The notes beneath the pieces were generated by a model. That model saw only the letters and a program-made list of their open reading frames with translations. It made no database searches and was not told where the DNA came from. From assembly GCA_934045905.1 (NCBI GenBank), contig OW203770.1, positions 1,178,001-1,242,000 on the forward strand: 64,000 bases of DNA, given 5' to 3'. Origin of the DNA: Leuctra nigra. Lineage: Eukaryota; Arthropoda; Insecta; Plecoptera; Leuctridae. Position 1 is the stretch's first letter. Each line of letters begins with the position of its first letter. Below, in pieces: positions 22,971 through 33,501 of this stretch. A program made the translations under genes and the position numbers.

Positions 22971-23622
22971 TTATGCGGAGGTCATGTTTCTCGTCCCAAG
23001 AATTTGACAGGGTCATCAAATGTTTATCACGTAGGGGGTGGTTGGAGGAAGGGGTGAGTAGTACCCTATAATGTGGGCTGCTCCCCGTAGATAATCATGC
23101 TGCCGCGCGTTATCTATTTTTATGTCAGTTTTCCTCAATTAGGGGTGGTTTGGGGGTTAGGGTGAGTACGTCCATGTAAAGTGTGTTAGTTCCCATAGAA
23201 TCCCCCTTTCAATTATGGTCATGCTCGCGCGCGTAGAAACGCGTATAATTAGGGGTGGTTTGGGGGAGGGGGTAAATACCCTAAGATGTGCGCAGGCTCA
23301 GTTAGAATCTCCATAGGTACCAAATTTGGTTTAGATCCGTCAAAGGTTGTAGAAATGTATGAAGAACAGACACACACAGACATTCTACTTTATAGGTAGA
23401 TAGATAGGAGATAGATAGAAGATAGTAGATAGAAGATAGATATAGATAGATAGATTTTTTTTTTTTTTTTATTTTATTTCGAACAGAATTAATTATCAAT
23501 TACAGGATAGCACGAAAATAGAACACAATTACATCATTAAAATAAACAGTGAATACATTTATTTGAGCACTAAATGTCCATCTTCTATTGCAGCAAGGCA
23601 CTGCTTGCGGCACCAGGTCTTC

Positions 23623-26600
23623 TTAAACTCGGTGAATTGTGGATTTTGCGAGATTTAATAGGAAGTTACATAAGTTGACTGTCTTTTCATCTGAGCCAGT
23701 CCTTATCCCGCAAATCATGACTTCAGTATTAAAATCTTGATTAAGTAAAAGTCGAATCTTTTGTTTGACGTAAGCCCACAGCCTATCATTTTTTCGGCAT
23801 TCGAAGACAGTGTGGATGGTCGTGCCCACTGCGTCACACCACGGACACTTGGGGCTGTCCCGCAGGCCCCAGCGATGCAGCCGGCTGGGAGACGCGACGG
23901 CGTCGTGCATCTGTCGCCAGCAGATGTCGGCGTCCAGGCTGCATGTTGGCCAGCGGTAGAGATCATCCCAATGGATCGCAGTGTCAGTCCAGGCACCTCT
24001 TCCGGTCAACATAGTGTCTGGAATTTCTATCTTGAGGATGGTTGAATATAGTTGTTTCGCGTCCTTAACGTTGTCTGTTAATATCTGGGGGCCCTCTGCA
24101 GGGCTAATCGTCTCCCATGCGAGGAAGAGGGACTTGTAAAATGGTTGAAGTCTTCTCAGCCAGTCGGTTCTGATAGTTCCGACGAGTGAAGCCGCTATTG
24201 AGTCTTCCGGGTTATACCTATTCATGTTGTGTTCTTGTAAGTAGCGGTGGTGGCTGATCTCCGCCTCTGGAGAGAGGAAGTCAGCCACGTGCTTCGCCCT
24301 CAGTGACATGATCCTGCATTTGATGTTGGCTAGTCCAAGGCCACCCACGGCAGTAGGAGCGAAAACGTGGTTCTGGTCTTTCCAATGTCGACCGCTCCAC
24401 AGAAACTTTATTAGTCTGCGTTGGATTTCTTTAACAAAACTAGAGGGAGGCTCGAGGACAGAGAAGGTGTGGACAAGGCGGGAACCTATTAGTTGGTTGG
24501 ACACTATTCGTCGGCCCCGATAGGATGTAGTCTTATGCCACCTATTCCATCTATCGATTCCGGATTGAGCCTTATTCGTCAGAGATGTCCAATTTTGCGA
24601 TTCCCATTCTTTGTTCGCTTTGCCCAGGTACACTCCTAGAAATTTGAGGCCTTCGTTGGTCCAGGGCAAACCGAGTGGCGCGTCCGTCCGGTTACTCCAT
24701 GAGCCGGCGAATAGCCCAGTGCTCTTGGAGGTATTCAGCGCCGCCCCAGAAGCACGGGCGTATGAGTCGAAAGATGTCGTCATGATCGGGAAGCCCCTGT
24801 CGTCAGTTATAAACACAGACACGTCATCCGCGTAGGCGGTCACGACCAAGGGACTGTTGGCTCCTCCAGGGATGCGCAGTCCATAAGGCGCAAGTCCAGA
24901 TCTGAGAAGCGATAGGAAAGGTTCTATAGATATGGTGTACAAGGCGCCAGACAGTGGGTCACCTTGCCGAATGCCGCGTTGGAAGGGGAAGGGCGGCAGG
25001 AGAGTCGAACCGACACGCACCGTTGACTTGGCTTCTTTGTACAGTGTAGAGATGAAACTAATGAATTTGTCACCGAAGCCGAACTCTTGTAGTGTCTTGA
25101 ACAAATAGTCGTGTTCTACGCGGTCGAAAGCTCCCGCCTGGTCCAGGGTGATGATGGCTGTTGGCGCGTTTTCGGCGTGGGCAAGATCAATCGCATCTCT
25201 CATCAGATGGAGATTGGAGAAGATCGTCCTTCCCGGTACACAGAAGGTCTGGTCGCTATTAACTATTGAGGTGAGCACGTCTGTTAGTCTATTGGAGAGG
25301 GCACGGGAAATGATTTTGAAGTCGGTGTTAAGGAGGGAGATAGGTCTCCAGTTTTTTAGTTGTAGTTTATCACCGCCCTTAGGAATTAGTGTGAGGACAG
25401 CCATACGCATGGTTGGGGGGAGGATACCAGATTCGAGTGAAAAGTTAACCATGCAGGTAAATAAGGGCATGAGTTTATCGATGAAAGCTCGAAAGAAATC
25501 TACTGAGAAGCCGTCGATGCCAGGGGATCTGTCCTTAGTAAGCTGGAAGAGGGCAGTCACAAGTTCCCTGCTACTAAGTGCGGAGTCCAGCTTGTCTTTG
25601 GAGGTTTGGTTTAATTTGGGAAGGTTTTCGTAAAGGACTTGACTCTCGATTGTGTTCTGGCCTGATCGTGAATAGAGGCTAGAGAAGTGATTGCCAATCA
25701 CTTGTCTGATAGCGTTCGGCTCCTGAACAATTTGACCATCGATTTGCAGTGCTGAGATCGTGCTCGAAGTTTTCCTGTCGCTGCCGAGCTTGTAGAATGT
25801 GGGAGTTGCCCTGTTGTATTCAAGGTATTTCCGCTGCTGTTCTGTGTTCAGATCCGTCCTTGCTTCTGAGTAGTATTTCTTCCGTATTGCAGCCAAACAC
25901 CTGTTAATTTCGTTGCACTCGGATGACGTCAGAGTGTTCTGCGCTGCGAGGAATCGGAGTCGGGTTTCTGCAGCGAGCAGTGATGCATAGTTCAAGTGGC
26001 TCGCTTCTGCTTCGTAGCGTTGAGTAGATATACGTATTTCGCTTTTCAAATTGTCCCAGCACTCGTGAGGGTCAGTAGCTGCTGGCCTATTTGAGTAGAA
26101 CTCAATGATGTTTTCAATGTATTGCGTATACGACTTGTCTTCGAGGAGAGCGTTGTTGAAAATCCAATAAGGTGGTTTTCTGCGCTTCTCGGAATGCATA
26201 GTTAATGTTACACCGGAGTGATCAGAGAAAGATGGTATGATCTTAGATGACGTAATCTCGCAAAGCTGGTTACTGCGGACATATACTCTGTCGAGTCTCG
26301 ATCTCGGTCTGTCTTTGAGTGGGCTTATGTCTGTGAACTCGCGATTGGTTTGATTTAACTCGCGCCATACGTCTCGCAGGTCCTCGGAGTCGAGCAGGGC
26401 GATCAGCGGGGACACCAGTTCGTTTCGGTGTTTAGTGGAGACCGCACGGTCGGCTGGCTCGAGAGTACAGTTCCAGTCGCCTGCCATGATAATTCGGTGG
26501 TTCACTGGAATACTCAGGATATATTCACTGACTTTATCCATTACTTCTAAGCCTTTCGCTTTACTCTGTGGCATGTAAATGTTAATTAGGTGGACTTGGG

Positions 26601-26888
26601 ATTTATTTGTTGTAAGATGGCAGTCTGAGCGAAGCCGGCTACTAAAATTTGAGTTGTGTCGAAAGCTATACCTCTGGATAGTATTGCTGTCCCACTATTA
26701 CGCTGCACTGGCGCATTGATTGCAGATGAAAAATTATTTAGATAGTTTATTGAGAATTCAGTGTCCACGTTGGTTTCTTGGAGAAAAATTATTTCAGAGT
26801 TCAGCTTTTTGATATAGTTCGAAAGTAATATTTGCTTCAGTTCGTTATTCATGCCCCTAACGTTGAGTGATAGGAAATTATGAGGCAT
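23623..26888 (-). pseudogene. ORF2 of L1/Tx1-like element: APE endonuclease plus reverse transcriptase
   Basis: Two open pieces joined by one frameshift near 26640-26670. The first (26888-26586) starts MPHNFLSLNVRGMNN and carries FLQETN. The second (26574-23623, 983 aa) carries GDWNC (residues 32-36) and FSDHSG (116-121), so all endonuclease motifs survive. The reverse transcriptase has TLDQAGAFD (Asp478), RGIRQGDPLSGALY and YADD (581-584). RPISLLNTDFKIISRALSNR is typical of the L1/Tx1 branch. The C-terminus has a zinc-ribbon with C910, C913, H921 and C926. Except for the frameshift the frame is intact to its stop, so decay is recent. Marked as a pseudogene because of the frameshift. Confidence 0.88.
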
Positions 26889-26891
26889 TTA

Positions 26892-27170
26892 TTAATTATT
26901 CATTGTTTCAGCGGTTATGGCCGTAATTATACGGCCAATTCTGCGTTTTAGGTTGATATCGTTGCTCTTCTTGTTAATGTCTTCTAGCTCTTTTATGACT
27001 TTTTCATAGTCTTTTGAGAATTTTTTAATAATCGGAACAATCTTTTTGAAATGGCGGGACTTCTTTAGGAAGTCCTTAAACCTAATGGGTGTGAAAATTT
27101 GATCTTTGTTCGTACCGTCGTTTCCGGGGATGATCTGCTCCAGCGAGGTCGCGTCTTCCATCAGCGACAT
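26892..27170 (-). pseudogene. 3' end of retrotransposon ORF1
   Basis: 92 codons of a charged, Lys-rich protein (DFLKKSRHFKKIVPIIKKF, then KELEDINKKSNDINLKRR) ending MNN, stop. It sits directly upstream of ORF2 in the same frame, separated only by TAA TAA before the ORF2 ATG at 26888. The position identifies it as the ORF1 tail; no zinc knuckle is visible in the preserved part. Confidence 0.6.
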
Positions 27171-27179
27171 CTGCGATGA

Positions 27180-27345
27180 CGCAGATTATCAGACCTAGAT
27201 AATTGCCAATAGATAACGATATTTTTATCTAGATAAAGACAAAGATAACTTATTTTTTAATTATCTAGATAAGATAATAGATAAAAAATAATTATCTAGA
27301 TAATTATCTAGATAATTTTATCTAGATAAATTACAACATCTGTTG
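27180..27345 (-). repeat. Half copy of hAT-like MITE X
   Basis: Reverse complement of the first third of 29533-30086, with many TTATCTAGATAA words. It ends in TTACAACATCTG where CAGTGTTGTGA is expected. The other half is missing at the retrotransposon boundary. Confidence 0.7.
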
Positions 27346-27599
27346 AATATTTTAGCATTGGTTAAAAAATTAGAGTCAATTACAAAGTATGCGAGAGGAA
27401 TGCGAGTGAGAATAAGTAATGTACATAGTTACATACTCCCTTTAAAGGGAGAGTATATAGGCTACGATGATACTTATAATTTATCTTGTCTTTGTTTCCC
27501 ATTAGTTGGAGAACTTCTTGCTCCTGTTGTTCGAGGAGAAGATAAGTCTCACTGCAGCAGGCCTCTTTGATATCGACTTGCAACTCTTCTTCTCAGTAA

Positions 27600-28875
27600 G
27601 AATTGGCTTTTATTCGCGCAAAGAAGCGATACGTGATGGAGCCACTTCTGGCAAGAAGGAGTATGCACGTGTTTGTGATTTTGATTTTTGGCCGCCATGA
27701 CGGGTATGGCGAGGGCTTTATTTTGTCGAAATAGTTTAAAAGCGATATCTTTAGGGCAACTGACAGTGATATTTGACATTATTCATGTTAAAGCTTGTCT
27801 GCAATTATGTCTAACATACATTCAGGCATTTATTTAATTGATAATCCTCTTATAATAGACAGTGGTCAGCATGGCCAACGAAATTTGACACGTACCTTAT
27901 GGAAAATGTAATGTTGGAATCAATAAAAATCCATTAACATTGATTGAATAGTCTAACCATTAAATATGAATACTAGGGACAACATTTGAACAAGAAAGCA
28001 GACGTAAAAGAGTAGACAAATGCTAAAATATGCAATTTAAAACCCGGCTGTCACGTTTGACTTTTGTTTTTTGGGGACTGTCATGGCAAAATTTAGGCGG
28101 TTAAGAAGGCCGTGAGCTTTCTCGTGCATACTCCTTAAACTATTTATTTAGATTAGATACTCTTTTTTATTTTGACAGTTAGTGTTTCCAAGAGCAGTGA
28201 AAAAGGAGAAACAATTAAAATTAAAATTTATTTGCAAGTGATACTTATTTTTACAAAAACATTTTTATCTATAAATCATATAAATGTGCCCCTGATATCC
28301 TCCATGATCCCCCCTATGTCAAGTACCACAGAATATTCCAATATTCCAGAACGTTTTCCCAATTCCATCCTGATGGAATCCGGTCACGGCCACAAGGAAT
28401 AACATTGTATGGAATCGAATTCCAGTGGAATTGGGTATTTAACAGATCTAGAGTAGGACCCCAGATGTCAGTCGTTCCTTATCTTCTCGAATAGGCACCG
28501 TGCGTTCATCCATAGCGCCAAGAATGAAATACATCGGCAATGTTAGAAGGAAAAGATCTTCTCTCACATTGACCGTATTCTATTCGAGACAATAAGGAAC
28601 ACGACTGCCCCCTGGTGGATTCTTTGGTACTAGACATAAGGGGAATAATGGAGGATATCACGGGGATATTTATATAAATAATTTATATTAAATTTGCTTT
28701 AATTGTTTGTTATGGCTGAAAAACTAGACTTGTCACTAAATCTAAATTTCAATTGTTTCTCCTTTTTCACTGCCCTATGGAAACACTAACTTCAAAATAA
28801 AAAAAGTGCATCTAAAATGTTTCCTGCCAGAAGTGGCTCCATCACGTATCGCTTATTTGTTCGAATAGCAACTGA
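27600..28875. mobile_element. Large inverted-repeat element, about 1.3 kb
   Basis: Arms match in three blocks: GCGATACGTGATGGAGCCAC (27628) with its complement at 28840; AAAAAGGAGAAACAATTAAA (28200) with the complement near 28750; and TGATATCCTCCATGATCCCC (28293) with the complement near 28655. A final inner pair around TTCCTTATCTTCTCGAATAG (28473) sits near the centre, about 28530. A second MITE (27656-28138) has broken the left arm. No ORF. Confidence 0.7.
27656..28138. mobile_element. MITE nested in the large inverted repeat
   Basis: Ends AAGGAGTATGCACG / CGTGCATACTCCTTAA. The uninterrupted right arm of the host element (28800-28850) shows the site without it. Confidence 0.7.
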
Positions 28876-29532
28876 TCAAATGTCAATAAATACTCAAAAA
28901 AGCTCTGAATCAGTACTAGTTGAGAAAATTAATATTTGGATCATTCAGTGAATTCAAGTACACTTTCTTAAAATTTTGATTGAGACTTAAGATTTAACAC
29001 ACTGTTGTAAATTTAAAAAATTGATAAATGCATAATGTGTGCATATTCCAATATTATCAATATTTTTTCCAATATTGGATCTTATTTTCTTCTGAACCTC
29101 ACCAGATTATATGGATATTCTCAGTTTCAGGTATTTTCATGTTGATTGAGTGGATCATTATTTCTATTCAACATGCCTATGTTTTTCTGCATTCCGAAAT
29201 TTCGGTTATCGGTGCTAGCTCATCAAATTATAATTTGTTTTCTTCCACGGTCCACTTTGACTCAAGTGTCAAAAAAAGTTGTTGAGGTCACATGATGTTT
29301 ATTTTAATATTCAAAGGAATAAAACATTATGATGTTTACTTGTTATTACGGTAGGAAGTTTTAAATATTATTAAGATGTAATTCGGTAAGTTTTATAATA
29401 GAAAACAAATCTATTATGTAGAATATTTGATTCACTTTTGCCGGAAGTGAATTATTTACCTGCTTGCTAACGACGTGCTAACGACGTGCATCTATTTCCT
29501 TACAAACTCGCACTCCAACTATGACTTAGATG
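28876..29532. other. No gene seen
   Basis: AT-rich sequence between elements. The direct repeat ACGACGTGCTAACGACGTGC at 29470-29490 is short. No coding evidence. Confidence 0.4.
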
Positions 29533-30086
29533 CAGTGTTGTGACTTATCTAGATAAAATTATCTAGATAATTATTTTTTATCTATTATCTTATCTAGATA
29601 ATTAAATAATTGGTTATCTTTATCTTTATCTAGATACAAATATTGTTATCTATTGGCAATAATCTAATCTACAATAATATATATAATATATATAATAGTA
29701 ATCTGGCAATAACAATAATCTAGATACAAATTTTAAAATTCAAAATGTATTTGTGTGTATAAACATGCACAAACCTCAAATGTCAGATGATATGAAAAAG
29801 GAAAATCATCTTCATTTAGTCACATTAGTTGGCTTGTTTTGAAAGCCCCATTTTTAAAAAACTTGAGTTCCAAATTTAGGATTCGAAAAAAATTGGGGAA
29901 CAGTAGTATTTGGTAAAAAAAATTATCTATTATCTATTACAATTATCTAGATAATTATTTTTTTATCATTATCTATTATCTAGATGATTTCTAGGAAATT
30001 TAACTATTATCTTATCTAGATAACTTTTTGGCAGGTTATCTTTATCTTTATCTAGATAAAAATAAAATTATCTAATCACAACACTG
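29533..30086. mobile_element. hAT-like MITE X, TSD CTTAGATG
   Basis: Ends CAGTGTTGTGACTTATC and ATCACAACACTG with the exact 8-bp duplication CTTAGATG (29525-29532 and 30087-30094). Both subterminal regions repeat TTATCTAGATAA words. 554 bp, non-coding. Confidence 0.92.
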
Positions 30087-30094
30087 CTTAGATG

Positions 30095-30583
30095 TACTAC
30101 GTCGTTAGGAAAATGAATGTTAGACATGTATACTCGTCTAACTAGGAAATTGTTACACAATCACACGGCAGATCCAGTTCTGATCTCGTGGCTGTAGATT
30201 TCTTATTTTACGGCAGAGGAGACCAGGCTGCTGTTTACAAAAGGAGTGTTGTAATTCATTTTGTTTTGTTTCTAGATGATAGGAGCCGCCATTGGGTACG
30301 TGATCATTCTGCTTCAGCCAAAGTAACGCGCAGTATGAATTATTTGGAGCAACCTCAGCTATCAAAACCAATTACAGAGATAGTTCAAACCAAATTCAAA
30401 CTATATTGTTTAATTCATCCACAGTTTTTTCAAACAATAATATATTTTATTTGCATAGAGCAAATAAAAGAAAATTAATCAGTAAAGCTCTCCTTTCACT
30501 CATTTTTGTGTGTTAATTTAAATTTTTGTTGAGTGAAGTTCTTTCTGTTAATTTGTTAATTTGTGGTTTCTTGGAGCAGATTA
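30095..30583. other. No gene seen
   Basis: No repeat ends or convincing coding sequence. The 96-codon open frame at 30188-30478 has no recognised domain. Confidence 0.4.
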
Positions 30584-30978
30584 TTAAAACGGCTGGGTAG
30601 TGAGTTTGACCTTGAAGAGTTTTTTGATCGATTTTTATCAATATCTTTTTCCAATGTAATTGTTAATAAAATGGGGCTTTGTACGAGTATTCAGAACAGA
30701 TCAATGAAAATAATTTCATAGTTTGGAGTGGTTTATTATTTTTATTTTGTCCTACAGATGTTTAGTGCCTCAAAATTAGTAAAAATATGGCACTAAACAT
30801 GTGTTAGACAAAATAAAACTAATTACCCATTCCAAACTATAAAATTCATTTTATTACTGTTCTGAAAACTCGTACAAAGCATTATTTTTATTAACAATTA
30901 CATTGGTAAAAGATATTGATAAAAAAAAAATCGATTTAAATTCTCTTCAAGGCCACGCTCACTATTCAGCCGTCTTAA
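30584..30978. mobile_element. Foldback family Q, copy 2, complete
   Basis: TTAA at both ends. Arms TTAAAACGGCTGGGTAGTGA and TCACTATTCAGCCGTCTTAA, matching inward through TTTATCAATATCTTTTTCC and GTTTAGTGCC to the centre near 30785. Confidence 0.88.
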
Positions 30979-31018
30979 CTCGTTCTATATCCATCTTACT
31001 TTAATTATACTTAATCTT

Positions 31019-31414
31019 TTTTCCCCCACCAATGGACTGCCACCTTGACGTGGTGGTGGGGCTTAAGGGGCCGGCTCACATACGAGTTGGCCTTAACCAA
31101 GTGCAGTCCAGGGTCGACCTAGTCCCATGCCCTCCCCAAATTCGCGGGCCCCTCGGGCCGGCCTCCCCCCTCGAGATGGTGATCCCCCTGAAATCGAGTC
31201 CCACCGGCCCGAAGCTCTCCACCCCCCGGTCTGTCCCCATTCTGACCTGGCTTTCCCACCAGTTTCAGACTCCCCCAGATCGGGCCCGTTAGGTCGACCC
31301 CTCCCGATGTCCTCCACTTAGTTCAACAAAGTTAAAAGTTAAAATTAATGTGCGCAATATAACCTCGTCGTTGACGCGCCGTTAAACTCTAATAATCAAT
31401 CAATCAATCAATCA
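31019..31414 (+). repeat. GC-rich short retroposon with AATC tail
   Basis: GC-rich block in AT-rich DNA. It begins near CACCAATGGACTGCCACC with the hairpin CCACCTTGACGTGGTGG and ends in a tetranucleotide tail (TAATCAATCAATCAATCAAT, 31389-31412). The tail and composition suggest a SINE or a non-autonomous derivative of a non-LTR element. The overlapping open frames on both strands are a by-product of high GC. Confidence 0.5.
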
Positions 31415-31603
31415 TCTTTTTCCTTCCTGTTTTTCATATGTTGTGTGCACAATGACCATAGACTTTGTGAATGTTTTTTGTTTGTCATATCTTGTGTTCC
31501 ACAGATGAGCCCACGTGGCTTTGTGGTGTTTTCTCTGTTCATTTTGCACAAGGTCTGTTCAAAAAGTTACCGAACTTTTTGAATTAAAGGCTAATCGAGA
31601 TTC

Positions 31604-31857
31604 TTAAGACGGCTGTGTAGTGAGTTTGACCTTGAAGAGTTTTTTAATCGATTTTTATTAATATCTTTTTCCAGTGTAATTGTTAACAAAATAGGGCTAT
31701 GGACGTGAATTCAGAACAGTTCAATGATAATAATTTCATAGTTTGGAATAAGTTATTAGTATTATTTTGTCCAACAGGTGTTTAGAACCCGAAAATTTAG
31801 TAATTTTCGGGTTCTAAACGAGGTATTGAGGTATTGAGGGCCATAGCCCTATTTTGA
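31604..31857. mobile_element. Foldback family Q, copy 3, truncated
   Basis: Starts TTAAGACGGCTGTGTAGTGA and keeps the left arm to the centre (GTTTAGAACCCGAAAATTTA). The right arm is reduced to GGGCCATAGCCCTATTTTG. Inserted in the mariner relic. Confidence 0.75.
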
Positions 31858-31896
31858 GTGAAACGTGTTTAGGTGTCAGTGCCGATTTGTGAAAGA

Positions 31897-32236
31897 CAGG
31901 CGCGTAGGAACTAATTTCATCATGGGGGGGGGGGGGGGGTTGCGACATCCGGAAGGGGGGTCTGGGGAGCGAAGCCCCCCAGTTTTAGCCTCGCAGGGCG
32001 TTTTTTGGAATTTAAACCAATTAAAAGTGATTCTGGGGCTTTAAAATGCACTAACTGAAGCTATAAACTCTCCAATTGTTGCCCCGCAGGGCATTTTTTT
32101 AGAATTTAAACGATTTTTAAGTGATTTTTGGACACTAAACGTAATTTTGCATGGTGAATGGGGGGTCAGCCTGCTCGAGTGGGGGGGGGGGGGGGGGGAT
32201 AATCCCCCCATCCCTACCCCCCTTCCTACGCGCCTG
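31897..32236. mobile_element. hAT-like G-rich MITE N, TSD GTGAAAGA
   Basis: Ends CAGGCGCGTAGGAA / TTCCTACGCGCCTG with the exact 8-bp duplication GTGAAAGA (31889-31896 and 32237-32244). Interior has G runs and CCCCGCAGGGCATTTTTT units. A related copy is at 38712-39105. Confidence 0.92.
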
Positions 32237-32384
32237 GTGAAAGATGCGATTTTCTGGAACAAAGATGCAATATAAAATTTTGCGTGAAACTGGGGAAGGT
32301 CGTCATGCCAAGGTCATTCCATGACATTTTTTTTTACTGAAAAATCATCGAGTTACAGCAAAATTGGTTCCTCGTTTGAACGCC

Positions 32385-33135
32385 AAACAACCAGTGGTCG
32401 AATTGGGGGGGGGGGGGGGGATGCGGGGGGATGGCATCCCCCATTGGGAAAATATTGGTCGTTCCATCCCCCATGGCTTATTTATTTACTTCACCATCCC
32501 CACATGAGAGATTAAAGAATAGCACTAAAATGTAATGTACTTCAAAATAATACTATTTTCAGATAATATGTCCAATTAGCCTATGTATAGACGTCATTTG
32601 TCGAGATTAAAATAGCCTTATAATAGCGTCAAAATCGCGTAGAAACGCACCAAATTAATTTCTGAAATAAAAAAGAATCAGTGACTGTACGCCCCCGGAC
32701 CAGCATGGTCCTGGGGGGCATGATTGACCTCATGCAATTGCTTCCTTTTGTAACAATACATATTTGTAACATTTGTAAAGGAGAGGAGGGGTTTGCCTCC
32801 TGGTTGTCAGGAAAAAAACAAAAGTTTGACGGTGTTTTGAAAACCAAGTGTACCTTAAAGAGTATTAAAATTGATTTTAAAGTGTCAAAAAACTAAAAAC
32901 CGCCATGCGGGGCAAGGTTTTTGGGGCAAGCCCCACACACTTTATTGGAGTGAAAATGGTAAATAATATTAAAAAATTAAAAGCAAAATACACCTCAGAA
33001 CGTCTCAAAATTGATTTCAAAGTGTCAAAAAAACTAAAAACTCCCTGCAGTGCAAGGTGGGTGGCGCGCCCCCCACACCCCCCTTAGCGCGTGGTAATTT
33101 TTCCCTACACGTGCCTCCTCCCCCCACCATCCCCC
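32385..33135. repeat. G/C-run repeats related to family N and the 2.2-kb palindrome
   Basis: Contains G runs (32405-32429), a GGATGGCATCCCCCAT hairpin, and blocks like CATGCGGGGCAAGGTTTTTG and ACGTCTCAAAATTGATTTC. Those blocks also occur at 40510-40740 and 50600-50800. Fragmentary; element borders not resolved. Confidence 0.5.
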
Positions 33136-33501
33136 CCATGGACTGACTTCCAATTCGACATTGCAAACAACAGAATGAAATCGTGTGGACGTTTGTCGGC
33201 AACTCTTTGAACAATCCATAGAATAAATGTTACACATTTTTGTTAATGCAAATATTATTATCAAGTTATATATTTAAGACTGTAACAATGTTATCTATTA
33301 GGAATCTATCTCATAGTATTGTAACTTTTACTGATTAGTACGCTGGACCCTATTGGTCACCCATGTATATTGGTCAGCCATCAATAAAATGATTTTCTCA
33401 AAGGATCATAACGGGAGACGAAAGCTAACGAAAGCTGTGTTTACGGCTATACGAAGTCAAAGGGGATGTAAAGAATGGTCTATTTGATGTCCAAATGTAA
33501 A
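33136..33501. other. No feature seen
   Basis: AT-rich spacer without recognisable elements. Confidence 0.35.

Larger units (their letters stand above)
21966..23456. repeat. Retroposon fragment W with TAGATA tail, two MITEs inside
   Basis: Starts at CTGACTTGCCCGGCGTTGCT. The 3' part (23300-23395) reads like a common arthropod retroposon end (CAAATTTGGTTTAGATCCGT, then ACAGACACACACAGACATTC). It runs into a TAGATAGA microsatellite (23395-23455) that abuts the poly-T of the L1-like element. Interrupted by MITEs at 22138-22712 and 22719-22970. Three related tracts near 23035, 23145 and 23250 share GGGGTGGTTGGAGG-like sequence. Confidence 0.5.
23457..27175 (-). mobile_element. L1/Tx1-like non-LTR retrotransposon, 5' truncated
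   Basis: Oriented minus: poly-T (the A tail) at 23457-23473, then 3' UTR, ORF2 and the tail end of ORF1. It is clearly GC-richer than its surroundings. The 5' end is lost inside ORF1 near 27175. There it meets half of a TCTAGATA-rich hAT-like MITE; the 3' end meets a TAGATA microsatellite. No clear target duplication could be set. Confidence 0.85.
31549..32330 (+). pseudogene. Mariner transposase relic, start of the gene
   Basis: After removing the two nested elements (31604-31857 and 31897-32236) the plus strand reads VPICER | CDFLEQRCNIKFCVKLGK. This matches the conserved N-terminus of mariner transposases (EQR, IKFC, KLGK). Upstream, AGGTCTGTTCAAAAAGTTAC (31550) would be the terminal repeat region. 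An in-frame stop and loss of everything after about residue 30 make it a dead fragment. Confidence 0.65.

Noticed and set aside
29028..29285. Hydrophobic open frame with FSVSGIF, reminiscent of the receptor motif FSASGFF
   Set aside because: The match is seven residues only, the flanking motif (VDxPLFY) is absent, and no acceptor and donor frame it in phase 0.
31032..31321. Three overlapping open frames on both strands in a GC-rich block
   Set aside because: Open frames on both strands are expected at high GC; the block has a repeat tail and a hairpin typical of a short retroposon.
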